Translations under genes and position numbers: made by a program
Notes under the pieces: generated by a model
Told to the model about the DNA's origin: nothing
Databases searched by the model: none
What the model saw: only the letters and a program-made list of their open reading frames with translations
NCBI GenBank assembly: GCA_900547105.1
Contig: URFL01000007.1
Location: 67,889 to 131,888, forward strand
Length of the DNA stretch: 64,000 bases
From: an uncultured Oscillospiraceae bacterium
GTDB taxonomy: Bacteria > Bacillota > Clostridia > Oscillospirales > Acutalibacteraceae
Reading direction: 5' to 3'
In this document: one piece after another, positions 24,956 to 33,501 of the stretch
Numbering within the stretch: the first letter of the stretch is position 1
Layout of the letters: each line of letters begins with the position of its first letter

Positions 24956-25825
24956 ATGCCACCATGTACTTTGTGCCCGCGAAAGTGTGGTCGTCTGCGA
25001 CCGGACGGCTTTTGTCGGATGGGGAAGAATCCTCGCGTGGCACGAGCCGCGCTGCATTTTTGGGAAGAACCGTGCATCAGTGGTACGCGCGGCTCCGGTG
25101 CGGTATTTTTCAGCGGATGTTCACTGCGCTGTGTATTTTGCCAAAACCAGGAGATCAGCACTGGCGGCTTTGGCAAGGATATTTCGGTCGAGCGCCTGCG
25201 GGAGATATTTGATGAATTGATAGCGAGGGGAGCGCACAACATCAATCTGGTCAACCCCACCCATTTTACCGGTGCAATCGCCGAAGCGCTTGACAAACCG
25301 CTGCCGGTGCCGGTGGTGTACAACAGCGGCGGGTACGATCGTGTGGAAACGCTCCGTATGCTGGACGGCAAGGTGCAGGTGTATCTACCGGATATGAAGT
25401 ATGCACAGGCGGAACTGGGCGCACGGTACGCCCGTGCTGATGATTATCCGGAGTTTGCGAAAGCGGCCATACAGGAAATGGTACGCCAAACCGGGCCGTA
25501 CCAATTAGACGAAAACGGTATGCTGGTCAGCGGGGTGTTGATCCGCCATCTGGTGTTGCCCGGTCATCTGCAAAATACCCGCCAAGTGATCGACTGGGTG
25601 GCGCAAACCTTTGCGCCGGGCACGGTGCTGTTCAGCCTGATGAGTCAATACATCCCCTGCGGTGACTTGAGTCATACGCCAGAGCTGAATCGGCGGCTGA
25701 CCAAACGAGAGCAGGATGCAGCAGAGGACTACTTGTTTGCTGCCGGTATCGAAGATGGATTTGTGCAGGAACGTGCCTCGGCCAAGCAGGAGTATATTCC
25801 CGCGTTTGATCTGACCGGGGTGTGA
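24956..25825 (+). CDS. PflA/PflX-like radical SAM protein
   Basis: A 289-residue cytosolic radical SAM protein of the PflX-like class, related to pyruvate formate-lyase activating enzymes. The [4Fe-4S]-binding motif is CSLRCVFC (C-x3-C-x2-C). A second Cys cluster at the N-terminus, CTLCPRKCGR, probably binds another cluster or metal. The central segment RGAHNINLVNPTHFTGAI is typical of the family. Such proteins may activate a glycyl-radical enzyme or modify another protein, but the substrate is unknown and no glycyl-radical enzyme lies nearby. AAGGATG precedes ATG 24956. It is 90 bases downstream of tmRNA. Confidence 0.88.
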   Translation: MPPCTLCPRKCGRLRPDGFCRMGKNPRVARAALHFWEEPCISGTRGSGAVFFSGCSLRCVFCQNQEISTGGFGKDISVERLREIFDELIARGAHNINLVNPTHFTGAIAEALDKPLPVPVVYNSGGYDRVETLRMLDGKVQVYLPDMKYAQAELGARYARADDYPEFAKAAIQEMVRQTGPYQLDENGMLVSGVLIRHLVLPGHLQNTRQVIDWVAQTFAPGTVLFSLMSQYIPCGDLSHTPELNRRLTKREQDAAEDYLFAAGIEDGFVQERASAKQEYIPAFDLTGV

Positions 25826-25937
25826 CATTTACAAGCAACACAGGCTATGAACAAACGATATTGAATGAGATATGGTGGTGCACTCTGTTTTATATGAAAA
25901 AAATCATGGATTTTGTCGAATTTCCATCATAAATTAC

Positions 25938-25966
25938 TTGCTTGCGAAGGCGGTGTGCGATATAAT
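25938..25966 (+). promoter_or_regulatory. Promoter for the sugar-nucleotide dehydratase gene
   Basis: TTGCTT (25938-25943), a 17-base spacer and TATAAT (25961-25966) lie about 50 bases before the start codon. Confidence 0.65.
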
Positions 25967-26014
25967 AAAATTCGAGCAATTGTTGTATGGAAATCGAAAT
26001 ATAGGGGAATAGAT

Positions 26015-27976
26015 ATGCCTTCGTTTGAGCATCAGGACAGCCGCAGCACCGCACCACCGGAACAACACAATATGGATCATAAACGCCGGTCGCGCAAATT
26101 GCTGCTGGCTTTTTGTGATGTTTTGGTCATTGTTATATCGCATCTTTTCGCATTGCTGCTTCAGCATGATTTACATATCGATGCTATTTCTCCGCAGGAA
26201 TGGCAGGCCATGTGGTTCGCATTGCCGGTAGATGGCGCTTTGTCGTTGCTTATTTTCTGGCGACTGCGGCTGTACCAAGGCGTTTGGACATTTGCCAGTG
26301 TGCAGGAATTGATCAATGTGCTGCTGGCGACCATACTGGTAACATGGGCGCAGGTGGGGTTGCTGCTGGTTTGCTGGTTGATTTGCGGACCGTTTGTACA
26401 CTTTCAGCCGTTGTTCTATGTTCTGCAGTTTTTCCTGCTGGTGACCGGCGTCGGCGGTATCCGCTTTGCTTATCGTCTGCTGCGGTATATCCATACCCTG
26501 CGGGACAGCGAAAAGCGTTCCAACACCGTGGTGATGGTGATCGGTGCCGGTTCCGCCGGTTCGGCGATCATTCGCGAGCTGCAAACCAGCTCCAAGATGC
26601 ATTATCATATCGCTTGCGTGATCGATGATAACGCCTATAAATGGGGTAGCTTTATTCGCAACTGCAAAATCGAAGGTGGGCGCGACCGCATTGTAGAGCT
26701 GGCACAAAAATACGGGGTGCAGGAGATCATGATCGCTATCCCATCTGCTTCGCGCAAGGAGATCAGCGAGATTGTGGATATCTGTAAAGAAACGGACTGT
26801 ACGCTGAAGATCCTGCCGGGTATGTACCAGATGATCAACGGCGACATCAGTGTGTCCAAGCTGCGTCGCGTGGAAGTGGAAGACCTGCTCGGGCGTGATC
26901 CGATCCGGGTGGATATCGACGAGATTTTGGGATATGTGCAGGACAAAGTCGTGCTGGTAACCGGTGGCGGCGGATCCATCGGCAGCGAGCTTTGCCGCCA
27001 GATCGCATCGCATCATCCGCGCCAGTTGGTGATTTTCGACATTTACGAGAACAACGCCTACGACATTCAGCAGGAGCTGCGGCGGCAGTATCCGGATTTG
27101 TCGCTGGAGGTGCTGATCGGTTCGGTGCGCAACGAGCAGCGGGTGCAATCGCTGTTTGATACCTATCATCCCGATATTGTGTACCATGCCGCGGCGCACA
27201 AGCATGTGCCGCTGATGGAGGACAGCCCGAACGAGGCCATCAAAAATAACGTTTGCGGTACCTATAATGTGGCGCAGGCGGCCGGACAGCATCATGTGCG
27301 CCGGTTTGTGCTGATTTCAACGGATAAAGCGGTGAATCCCACCAACATCATGGGCGCTTCCAAGCGGTTGTGCGAAATGATTATCCAGATGATGAACAAC
27401 CGTTACGACACCGAGTTTGTGGCGGTGCGGTTCGGCAATGTGCTGGGCAGCAACGGCAGCGTGATTCCGCTGTTCCGCAAGCAGATTGAACGCGGCGGTC
27501 CGGTCACGGTGACCCATCCGGATATTATCCGGTATTTCATGACTATTCCCGAAGCGGTGTCGCTGGTGCTGCAAGCCGGTGCCTACGCCAAAGGCGGCGA
27601 GATCTTTGTGCTGGATATGGGACAGCCGGTACGCATTGCGGATTTGGCGCGCAACTTGATTCGCCTGTCGGGATATAAGCCGGACGTGGATATTGCCATC
27701 GAATACACCGGATTGCGTCCCGGCGAAAAATTGTATGAAGAAATGCTGATGGACGAGGAAGGCATCTCTGAAACTGAAAACAAGCTGATTTATATCGGCA
27801 AACCGATCCAGTTTGACGAGCAGCAGCTGGAGCAAGGGATCGCGATGCTGAAAAAAGCGGCATATGACGAAACGGATCATATCCGCCAGATGGTCGCGCA
27901 ATTGGTGCCGACCTATCATCATGCTGTGGCACAAGCCGCGTCTGATGCGGCGACCGGCAGCTTGGTGCAGAAATAA
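26015..27976 (+). CDS. CapD/PglF-like sugar-nucleotide 4,6-dehydratase, membrane bound
   Basis: A 653-residue membrane enzyme of the CapD/PglF/FlaA1 type. The N-terminus has four to five membrane segments (about residues 25-170), then a CoA-binding-like Rossmann domain and a C-terminal extended SDR domain with the NAD-binding motif VTGGGGSIGSE near residue 315. The active site has STDKAVNPTNIMGASK: the usual YxxxK Tyr is replaced by Met, as in PglF-like dehydratases. It probably converts UDP-GlcNAc to a 4-keto-6-deoxy sugar used for surface polysaccharide or glycoprotein. ATG 26015 follows AGGGGA; the longer in-frame start at 25913 has no ribosome binding site. It stands alone. Confidence 0.92.
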   Translation: MPSFEHQDSRSTAPPEQHNMDHKRRSRKLLLAFCDVLVIVISHLFALLLQHDLHIDAISPQEWQAMWFALPVDGALSLLIFWRLRLYQGVWTFASVQELINVLLATILVTWAQVGLLLVCWLICGPFVHFQPLFYVLQFFLLVTGVGGIRFAYRLLRYIHTLRDSEKRSNTVVMVIGAGSAGSAIIRELQTSSKMHYHIACVIDDNAYKWGSFIRNCKIEGGRDRIVELAQKYGVQEIMIAIPSASRKEISEIVDICKETDCTLKILPGMYQMINGDISVSKLRRVEVEDLLGRDPIRVDIDEILGYVQDKVVLVTGGGGSIGSELCRQIASHHPRQLVIFDIYENNAYDIQQELRRQYPDLSLEVLIGSVRNEQRVQSLFDTYHPDIVYHAAAHKHVPLMEDSPNEAIKNNVCGTYNVAQAAGQHHVRRFVLISTDKAVNPTNIMGASKRLCEMIIQMMNNRYDTEFVAVRFGNVLGSNGSVIPLFRKQIERGGPVTVTHPDIIRYFMTIPEAVSLVLQAGAYAKGGEIFVLDMGQPVRIADLARNLIRLSGYKPDVDIAIEYTGLRPGEKLYEEMLMDEEGISETENKLIYIGKPIQFDEQQLEQGIAMLKKAAYDETDHIRQMVAQLVPTYHHAVAQAASDAATGSLVQK

Positions 27977-28000
27977 CTTCACAACGAAAAAGAGTGTAAA

Positions 28001-28036
28001 AGGAACCGTGCGGCGATAGCTGCACGGTTCCTTTTT
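28001..28036 (+). terminator. Terminator after the dehydratase gene
   Basis: An 11-bp stem (AGGAACCGTGC with GCACGGTTCCT) and a following run of T residues. Confidence 0.9.
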
Positions 28037-28113
28037 AGGTTTTGAAAGGTGTATAACTTAGCACGGAAATAGGTATATCGTACGAAAACATCGTTTCAAC
28101 AGACGAATATTTG

Positions 28114-28142
28114 TTGAAAAAGCGCGAACCGTATGGTACAAT
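28114..28142 (+). promoter_or_regulatory. Promoter of the small HTH regulator
   Basis: TTGAAA (28114-28119), a 17-base spacer and TACAAT (28137-28142) lie about 30 bases before the start codon. Confidence 0.8.
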
Positions 28143-28173
28143 AATTACATCAAATAGAAAGGAGGGGGGCGCT

Positions 28174-28401
28174 ATGTGTATGCTTTCGATCAGCTATAAC
28201 AGACTATGGAAGTTGTTGGTGGACAAGAATATGAGCAGAGCGGATCTGCGTCGTGCGGCGGACATATCTCCCAACACCATGACAAAAATGCGTCGAAACG
28301 AGGAGGTGTCGTTGACGGTGCTGCGGAAAATATGCACATGTTTGCAATGCAATGTGGGGGATATCTGCGATTTTGTCGCCGATCCCCATGCGGCCACATG
28401 A
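28174..28401 (+). CDS. Cro/C1-type helix-turn-helix regulator
   Basis: A 75-residue DNA-binding protein that consists of one Cro/C1-type HTH domain: LWKLLVDKNMSRADLRRAADISPNTMTKMRRNEEVSLTVLRKIC matches the helix-turn-helix layout with the recognition helix at SPNTMTKMRR. It ends in a short acidic segment. ATG 28174 follows an excellent AAAGGAGGGG site; the upstream frame extension has no site. It has its own promoter and a terminator at 28451, so it is a single-gene unit. The target genes are unknown; self-regulation is common in this class. Confidence 0.85.
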   Translation: MCMLSISYNRLWKLLVDKNMSRADLRRAADISPNTMTKMRRNEEVSLTVLRKICTCLQCNVGDICDFVADPHAAT

Positions 28402-28450
28402 GCGCCGGTTGAGCGTTCAGCATTGTCACGAGGAGGTATCGTATATATGG

Positions 28451-28486
28451 AACGACCCGAAGAGCATGCTCTTCGGGTCGTTTTGT
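28451..28486 (+). terminator. Terminator after the HTH regulator gene
   Basis: A nearly perfect palindrome (AACGACCCGAAGAGC and GCTCTTCGGGTCGTT) with TTTTG on the plus side. It may also stop the convergent phosphatase transcript. Confidence 0.85.
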
Positions 28487-28490
28487 GTGA

Positions 28491-28970
28491 TTATAGATGA
28501 TCTTGTTTGGTAATAGCGTCAAAAAGCGCGGTACATCCATCGAAAATATCCCGATAGGCGACATCAAAGCGCCCGGAATACCATGGATCGGCGACATCGC
28601 CGCCACGGTCGGTATAATCTAGCAGCTTGTGTACCTTTCCGTCCGGATCACCGCCCAATATACGAAGCATATTCCGGATGTTGGCGCTGTCCATGCCGAT
28701 GAACAGATCGTACCTGGCATAGTCGCTGCTTTGCAGCTGCACCGCCCGCTTCCCGTCGCAGGAAAGTCCGTGCTGGGCAAGCTCGGCTTTGGCGGGCGGA
28801 TACACCGGGGTGCCAATGCCGTTCCAAATCTCCTCCGTGCTGGTGGCGGAGGAGGCGACGACAAACCGGTCTGCCACGCCATGCGTTTTAACCAGATCTT
28901 GGAATACGAACTCTGCCATCGGGCTGCGACAAATATTGCCGTGGCAGACAAACATGATCCGCATGCTCAT
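28491..28970 (-). CDS. Low-molecular-weight protein-tyrosine phosphatase
   Basis: A 159-residue phosphatase. The active-site loop CHGNICRSP (C-x5-R-S/T) lies near residue 9, and the general-acid Asp is in DPWYSG near residue 130, both hallmarks of the low-molecular-weight PTP family. Members remove phosphate from tyrosine or, in some bacteria, from arginine of proteins; which is the case here is not visible. Start ATG 28970 is supported by GGAGAG five bases upstream and by an ATGA overlap with the amidohydrolase stop. It is the last gene of the asnB-led unit. Confidence 0.92.
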   Translation of the reverse strand: MSMRIMFVCHGNICRSPMAEFVFQDLVKTHGVADRFVVASSATSTEEIWNGIGTPVYPPAKAELAQHGLSCDGKRAVQLQSSDYARYDLFIGMDSANIRNMLRILGGDPDGKVHKLLDYTDRGGDVADPWYSGRFDVAYRDIFDGCTALFDAITKQDHL

Positions 28971-30199
28971 TGTTGCTCTCCGCCATGCTCTTCCAGCCAT
29001 CTCATCGCCGTATACGCATATACTGCGCTGCCGATGTCCAGGGCATCGTTATCGAATTTGACCATCGGGTGGTGCTGTGGATAAGTGTACCCCTTTTGCG
29101 GCTGTCCCGCCGCCAGCGCCAGCATGATGGAGGGCACCTGCTGGCTAACATAGGCAAAATCCTCGGACCCCGCCGATTTGGAAGTATCGCCGCCACCGGC
29201 GCTCAACTGCTCGACCGTGAAGGCTTTGTCCGCCCCTAACAGCTCCTTGACATAGCGGTATGCATCCCGCGACAAAGACGCGTCGTTTGTGAGGGTGGGG
29301 CAACCGCTGCCAAAGGTGACCGTCGCCTCGGCACGAAACGCTTTGGCGATGTTCACGGCGATATCGGTCAAACGCTGCTTGAGTGCCGCGCGCACCTCTT
29401 CGTCAAAGGTGCGCAAACTGCCGCCCATGACCGCCTCGTCCGGAATAGCGTTAGCTGCTGCACCGGCGTGCAGCGTGCCAATCGTCAGCACCGCGCGATC
29501 GGTCATTGCCAGCTCGCGTGCCTGAATTTCCTGCAATGCGAGGACGATATGCGCTGCGACCGTGATCGGATCGATTCCCATGTTGGGCATAGAGCCGTGG
29601 CATCCCTTGCCGCTTACGCGGATCTCAAAATAATCCGCCGCCGGCGCGCTGACCCCCGGGTTGGATACGATCACCGTGCCCGGTTCAAACGGCATACCTG
29701 CCATCACGTGAATCATCAAAGCGCCGTCCACCGCCGGATGCTCTAGCACACCCGCCCGGATCATATCGTTCGATCCTTCAAAGATTTCCTCAGCGGGTTG
29801 GAACATCAACTTGATGGTGCCGACAATCTCGTCTTCGTGCATTTTCAAAAGCCGCGCGGCACCCAGCAGCATCGCCGTGTGCATATCGTGCCCGCAAGCG
29901 TGCATGCAGCCGCTGTCGGAGGCGAACTCCACACCCGACTGTTCTTTTATCGGCAGGGCATCCATATCTGCACGAAGCAGGAAAACTTTTCCCGCCTTTT
30001 TGCCGCCGGCCAAAGCGATAAGCCCCGCCTTACCGCACGGCTGCGGGGCATAACCCATCTGTTCCAGCTCGGATTGGACATACGCCAAAGTGTTTTCGAG
30101 CGCAAAGCCGGTTTCCGCGTGGGCGTGCAGATATTGCCGGTTTTTCATAATATCCGCTTTCATATCCAAGGCTTCATGCTTCAGTTGTGCTGCATTCAT
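28967..30199 (-). CDS. M20-family amidohydrolase (carboxypeptidase/hippurate hydrolase-like)
   Basis: A 410-residue cytosolic metal-dependent amidohydrolase of the M20 group. The metal-binding motifs are RADMDALPI, HACGHDMH and AEEIFEG, and a dimerisation domain lies between about residues 185 and 305. Members release N-acyl groups or amino acids from peptides or acyl-amino acids; IAA-amino acid, hippurate and N-acetyl-amino acid hydrolases look alike, so the substrate is not predictable. I chose ATG 30199, seven bases after AAGGAG; the upstream extension overlaps the OB-fold gene. It shares an ATGA overlap with the phosphatase gene. Confidence 0.9.
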   Translation of the reverse strand: MNAAQLKHEALDMKADIMKNRQYLHAHAETGFALENTLAYVQSELEQMGYAPQPCGKAGLIALAGGKKAGKVFLLRADMDALPIKEQSGVEFASDSGCMHACGHDMHTAMLLGAARLLKMHEDEIVGTIKLMFQPAEEIFEGSNDMIRAGVLEHPAVDGALMIHVMAGMPFEPGTVIVSNPGVSAPAADYFEIRVSGKGCHGSMPNMGIDPITVAAHIVLALQEIQARELAMTDRAVLTIGTLHAGAAANAIPDEAVMGGSLRTFDEEVRAALKQRLTDIAVNIAKAFRAEATVTFGSGCPTLTNDASLSRDAYRYVKELLGADKAFTVEQLSAGGGDTSKSAGSEDFAYVSQQVPSIMLALAAGQPQKGYTYPQHHPMVKFDNDALDIGSAVYAYTAMRWLEEHGGEQQ

Positions 30200-30228
30200 A
30201 ACCCCACTCCTTTGGCTGTTCTCGCCCT

Positions 30229-30750
30229 TCAGGAAACCAGCTGTACCAGCGTGCAGCTGGTGAAGGTCAACGGCGCATTGGATTCGGCATCGTTGACATG
30301 ACAAATGCCGGTGATCAGTACCTCGTGTCCCATCAGCGCGCGGGTTTGATCGTATAAATTGCCGTCCAGATAAAACCGCACCTTGTTGACGGCGGCGGTG
30401 CTTTCCGGATCGGTCAGCACAATGTAGGTACCGTCGCCGTCCGCACCGTTGGCGGACACCACGCCGTCAATCCGCATGGTCAGCTCGTTGTACATCAAAA
30501 CGGTTTTGGGGATGCTGTTGTTATACGCGTTCCAAAGCCCGTCCACCGTCAGCTCGGTGACGGTCAGATCGCGTTCCACTTTGACGCCGGTTTCCAGCGG
30601 TTCGGAAAATGCGGGATAGCTGCGCTCCGGTGCAAAGGCGATGCTCGCGAACACACCCGCCACCATCGCCAGCGATACAATCACGCTCCACCAGCGCAGA
30701 GGAAAACGCCCGCGCGATGCTGCTTCTTCGGCTGTTTGCTCTGTCATCAT
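30229..30750 (-). CDS. Membrane-anchored OB-fold (tRNA_anti-like) protein
   Basis: A 173-residue protein with one N-terminal membrane segment (about residues 20-42, WWSVIVSLAMVAGVFASIAF) and an extracytoplasmic domain that resembles the OB-fold-like tRNA_anti-like family. Characteristic is the run LWNAYNNSIPKTVLMYNELTMRIDG followed by a late HEVLITGICH. These domains bind nucleic acids or oligosaccharides, and the function here is unknown. ATG 30750 overlaps the asnB stop codon by four bases, so the gene is translationally coupled to asnB. Confidence 0.75.
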   Translation of the reverse strand: MMTEQTAEEAASRGRFPLRWWSVIVSLAMVAGVFASIAFAPERSYPAFSEPLETGVKVERDLTVTELTVDGLWNAYNNSIPKTVLMYNELTMRIDGVVSANGADGDGTYIVLTDPESTAAVNKVRFYLDGNLYDQTRALMGHEVLITGICHVNDAESNAPLTFTSCTLVQLVS

Positions 30751-32597
30751 GCCTGTGCCTCCTGCCCGGCGTCATCGGCAAAATACACGCCGTACCACAC
30801 AAGGAACATATACACCGTCCAGATTTTGCGGCTGTTGTCCTTTTTGCCGGCGCGGTGCTCGTCCAAAAAGCGCACCAGCTCGTTCGTGTTGAAGAACTGC
30901 TCCGCGGCGGGGGAGGTGAACGCCTGTTTCACCGTTTGGTAATGCCCGTCCTCTTTCAGCCAGATGCGGATCGGCACCGGGAATCCCAGCTTGGGGCGCG
31001 AGGTGGAGCGCTCCGGCATATGCCGCCGTGCCGCCAGCCGCATGGCATATTTGGTGGTGCCCGCGGCGATACGGTGCTTCACCGGAACCCGCCGCGCCAC
31101 ATCAAACACTTCTTTGTCCAAAAACGGCACCCGCAGCTCCAGCGAATGCGCCATGCTCATCCGGTCGGCTTTCAGCAGAATGTCGCCCACCATCCAGCGG
31201 TTAATGTCCACATACTGCATCCGGGTCACATCGTCCTGCCCCTGGCAGCGGTCAAAATACGCCGCTACCTGATCCGACGGATTGGTGGCCGGAATGTTTT
31301 TGAGCAAGCGGCTTTTTTCCTTTTGGTTGAACATATACGCGTTGCCGATAAACCGCTCTTCAATGGATTTGGAGCCGCGGATCAAAAAGGATTTGCCCTT
31401 GAAATCCGGGAAAACCGATACGATCTTGGCGACCCCGCGGCGCAGCCACCGCGGCAGCTTTTGATATCCCGCCAGCGAATACGGCTCGTGATAAATGCGA
31501 TAGCCGCCAAACAGCTCGTCCGCGCCCTCGCCGGACAGCACCACCTTGACATGCTCTGCTGCCAGCTTGGACACAAAATACAGCGCCACACAAGCCGGGT
31601 CAGCCAGCGGCTGATCCAGATGCTCCTGCACCCGCGGCAGCGCGTCCCAATATTCATCCTCAGTGATGATGTGCTGATAATGGTCAATGCCGATATCCTC
31701 CGCCAGCTCGGCAGCAAATTGGCACTCGTTATAATGCTGGCCGTTGTCGAAACCGACGGTGAACGCTTTTTGCCCTTTGAAATAGGACGCCACATAGCTG
31801 GAATCCACACCACCCGACAAAAAGCAACCCACTTCCACATCACTGATGCGGTGCGCTTCCACCGAATTGGTGAACGCGGTGTCAATCTGATCCACCGCCT
31901 CGTCCAGCGTCATTGATTCGTCCGGTGCAAAGGTGGATTCCCAATACCGGTGTTCGGCAACACGCCCTTCGCGGAACCACGCATAATGGGCGGGGGGCAG
32001 ACAGTAAACCCCCTTGAAAAAGGTTTCGCCCGGCACCGAATACTGGAAGGACAGATAGTTGTCCAGCGCCTTTTCGTTAAACTCCTTGACAAAATCCGGA
32101 TGCAGCAAGATCGACTTGATCTCGGAGGCGTAGATCAGGCGTCCGTCCGGCAGCTGGGTGTAATGCAGCGGCTTAATGCCGAAATAATCCCGCGCCAAAA
32201 ACAGCGATTTGTCCACCGTGTTCCAAATGGCGAACCCGAACATCCCCCGCAGCCGCGGCAGCAGCTCTTCGCCCCATTGCTCAAACCCGTGCAGCAGCAC
32301 CTCGCTGTCACTTTCGGTGGTGAAGATGTGCCCGGCGGCGATCAGCTCGCGCCGCAGATCCTGATAGTTGTAGATCTCGCCGTTAAAGGTGAGCACCAGC
32401 GTTTTATCCTCGTTGTACAGAGGCTGGTGTCCGGTGCCGAGGTCGATAATACTCAAGCGGCGAAACGCCATGGCAATGTCGTTGTCCATATAATATCCGT
32501 CGGAATCGGGGCCGCGATGGGTGATGCGATCCGCCATCGCATGCAGCACCTGCTCCCGGTTCAGCACTTCGCCGGTAAATCCGCAAAAACCGCACAT
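30747..32597 (-). CDS. asnB: Asparagine synthetase (glutamine-hydrolysing)
   Basis: A 616-residue enzyme that makes asparagine from aspartate, glutamine and ATP. The N-terminal glutaminase domain starts with the catalytic Cys directly after Met (MCGFCGF) and has HRGPDSDGYY. The C-terminal synthetase domain has the PP-loop SGGVDSSYVAS and LSGEGADELFGGY. The length is normal. A TATACT -10 box lies at 32633-32638 on the minus strand. It begins a four-gene unit with the OB-fold protein, the amidohydrolase and the phosphatase, and is 128 bases downstream of the trpA terminator, so it is transcribed separately. Confidence 0.96.
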   Translation of the reverse strand: MCGFCGFTGEVLNREQVLHAMADRITHRGPDSDGYYMDNDIAMAFRRLSIIDLGTGHQPLYNEDKTLVLTFNGEIYNYQDLRRELIAAGHIFTTESDSEVLLHGFEQWGEELLPRLRGMFGFAIWNTVDKSLFLARDYFGIKPLHYTQLPDGRLIYASEIKSILLHPDFVKEFNEKALDNYLSFQYSVPGETFFKGVYCLPPAHYAWFREGRVAEHRYWESTFAPDESMTLDEAVDQIDTAFTNSVEAHRISDVEVGCFLSGGVDSSYVASYFKGQKAFTVGFDNGQHYNECQFAAELAEDIGIDHYQHIITEDEYWDALPRVQEHLDQPLADPACVALYFVSKLAAEHVKVVLSGEGADELFGGYRIYHEPYSLAGYQKLPRWLRRGVAKIVSVFPDFKGKSFLIRGSKSIEERFIGNAYMFNQKEKSRLLKNIPATNPSDQVAAYFDRCQGQDDVTRMQYVDINRWMVGDILLKADRMSMAHSLELRVPFLDKEVFDVARRVPVKHRIAAGTTKYAMRLAARRHMPERSTSRPKLGFPVPIRIWLKEDGHYQTVKQAFTSPAAEQFFNTNELVRFLDEHRAGKKDNSRKIWTVYMFLVWYGVYFADDAGQEAQA

Positions 32598-32688
32598 ATT
32601 TATTGTCCATCCTTTCGATAGGAATACACCTTAGTATACCAGATTTTGTCCGAAAAGGAAATAGCAAATTGCATTTTGTGCATCGCAT

Positions 32689-32716
32689 AAAAAAATCCCG
32701 CCCCAAAGGGCGGGAT
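32689..32716 (-). terminator. Terminator of the trp operon
   Basis: ATCCCGCCC and GGGCGGGAT pair around a four-base loop and are followed on the minus strand by a run of T residues. Confidence 0.92.
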
Positions 32717-32724
32717 GAGAGCTG

Positions 32725-33501
32725 TTATACGTCGCGGATCGCTTGTTTCATCGACCGCACATAGTCGGCGACCACCGGCACACAGTCCTTGCCGTACTCG
32801 GCGCACAGCTTGACAATGGCGGAGCCCACGATCACGCCGTCCGCCACCTTCGCCATGTGGGCGGCCTGTTCGGGAGTGGAAATGCCAAACCCCACAGCGC
32901 AGGGAATGTCTTTTTCCTCTTTGACCAGCTCGATCATTGCGCCGATATCGGTGGTGATCTCCGACCGCACGCCGGTTACCCCCAACGAGGACACGCAGTA
33001 AACGAAACCGGCGGCTTCTTTGGCAATCATCCGAATACGTTCGTGCGAGGTGGGCGCAATCAGCGAGATCAGATCGATGCCGACTTCTTTGCACAGCGGT
33101 TCAAATTCCGCCTTTTCTTCAAAGGGCAGATCGGGGAAGATCAACCCGTCGATCCCTATATCCGCACAGGTGCGGATAAACGCCTCGCTGCCATAGGAAA
33201 ACGCCACATTGGCGTAGGTCATAAACACCAGCGGGATGTTTGTTTTTTGCCGTATCCGCCGCACCATATCAAACACCTTGTCGGTATGGACGCCGCCTGC
33301 CAGCGCGCGCAGATCCGCCGCCTCGATCACCGGCCCCTCCGCTGTCGGGTCGGAAAAGGGGATGCCCAGCTCGATCAAATCCGCGCCGGCCTCCTCCATG
33401 GCGTAAACCAGCCGCTCGCTCAGCTCCAGCGATGGGTCGCCGCAGGTGATAAATGGGATAAACGCTTTGCCGTGCGCAAATGCGGTTGCCATCTTACTCA
33501 T
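32725..33501 (-). CDS. trpA: Tryptophan synthase alpha subunit
   Basis: A 258-residue cytosolic subunit of tryptophan synthase, which cleaves indole-3-glycerol phosphate to indole. Hallmarks are ELGIPFSDPTAEGPVI near residue 48 and the phosphate-binding GFGIST near residue 215, of normal length. Start ATG 33501 is preceded by GGAGG at a good distance and overlaps the trpB stop codon by eight bases, so translation is coupled. It is the last gene of the seven-gene operon; a terminator follows. Confidence 0.97.
   Translation of the reverse strand: MSKMATAFAHGKAFIPFITCGDPSLELSERLVYAMEEAGADLIELGIPFSDPTAEGPVIEAADLRALAGGVHTDKVFDMVRRIRQKTNIPLVFMTYANVAFSYGSEAFIRTCADIGIDGLIFPDLPFEEKAEFEPLCKEVGIDLISLIAPTSHERIRMIAKEAAGFVYCVSSLGVTGVRSEITTDIGAMIELVKEEKDIPCAVGFGISTPEQAAHMAKVADGVIVGSAIVKLCAEYGKDCVPVVADYVRSMKQAIRDV

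Noticed and set aside
30609..31916. 435-codon plus-strand frame over asnB
   Set aside because: Shadow of asnB and the OB-fold gene.
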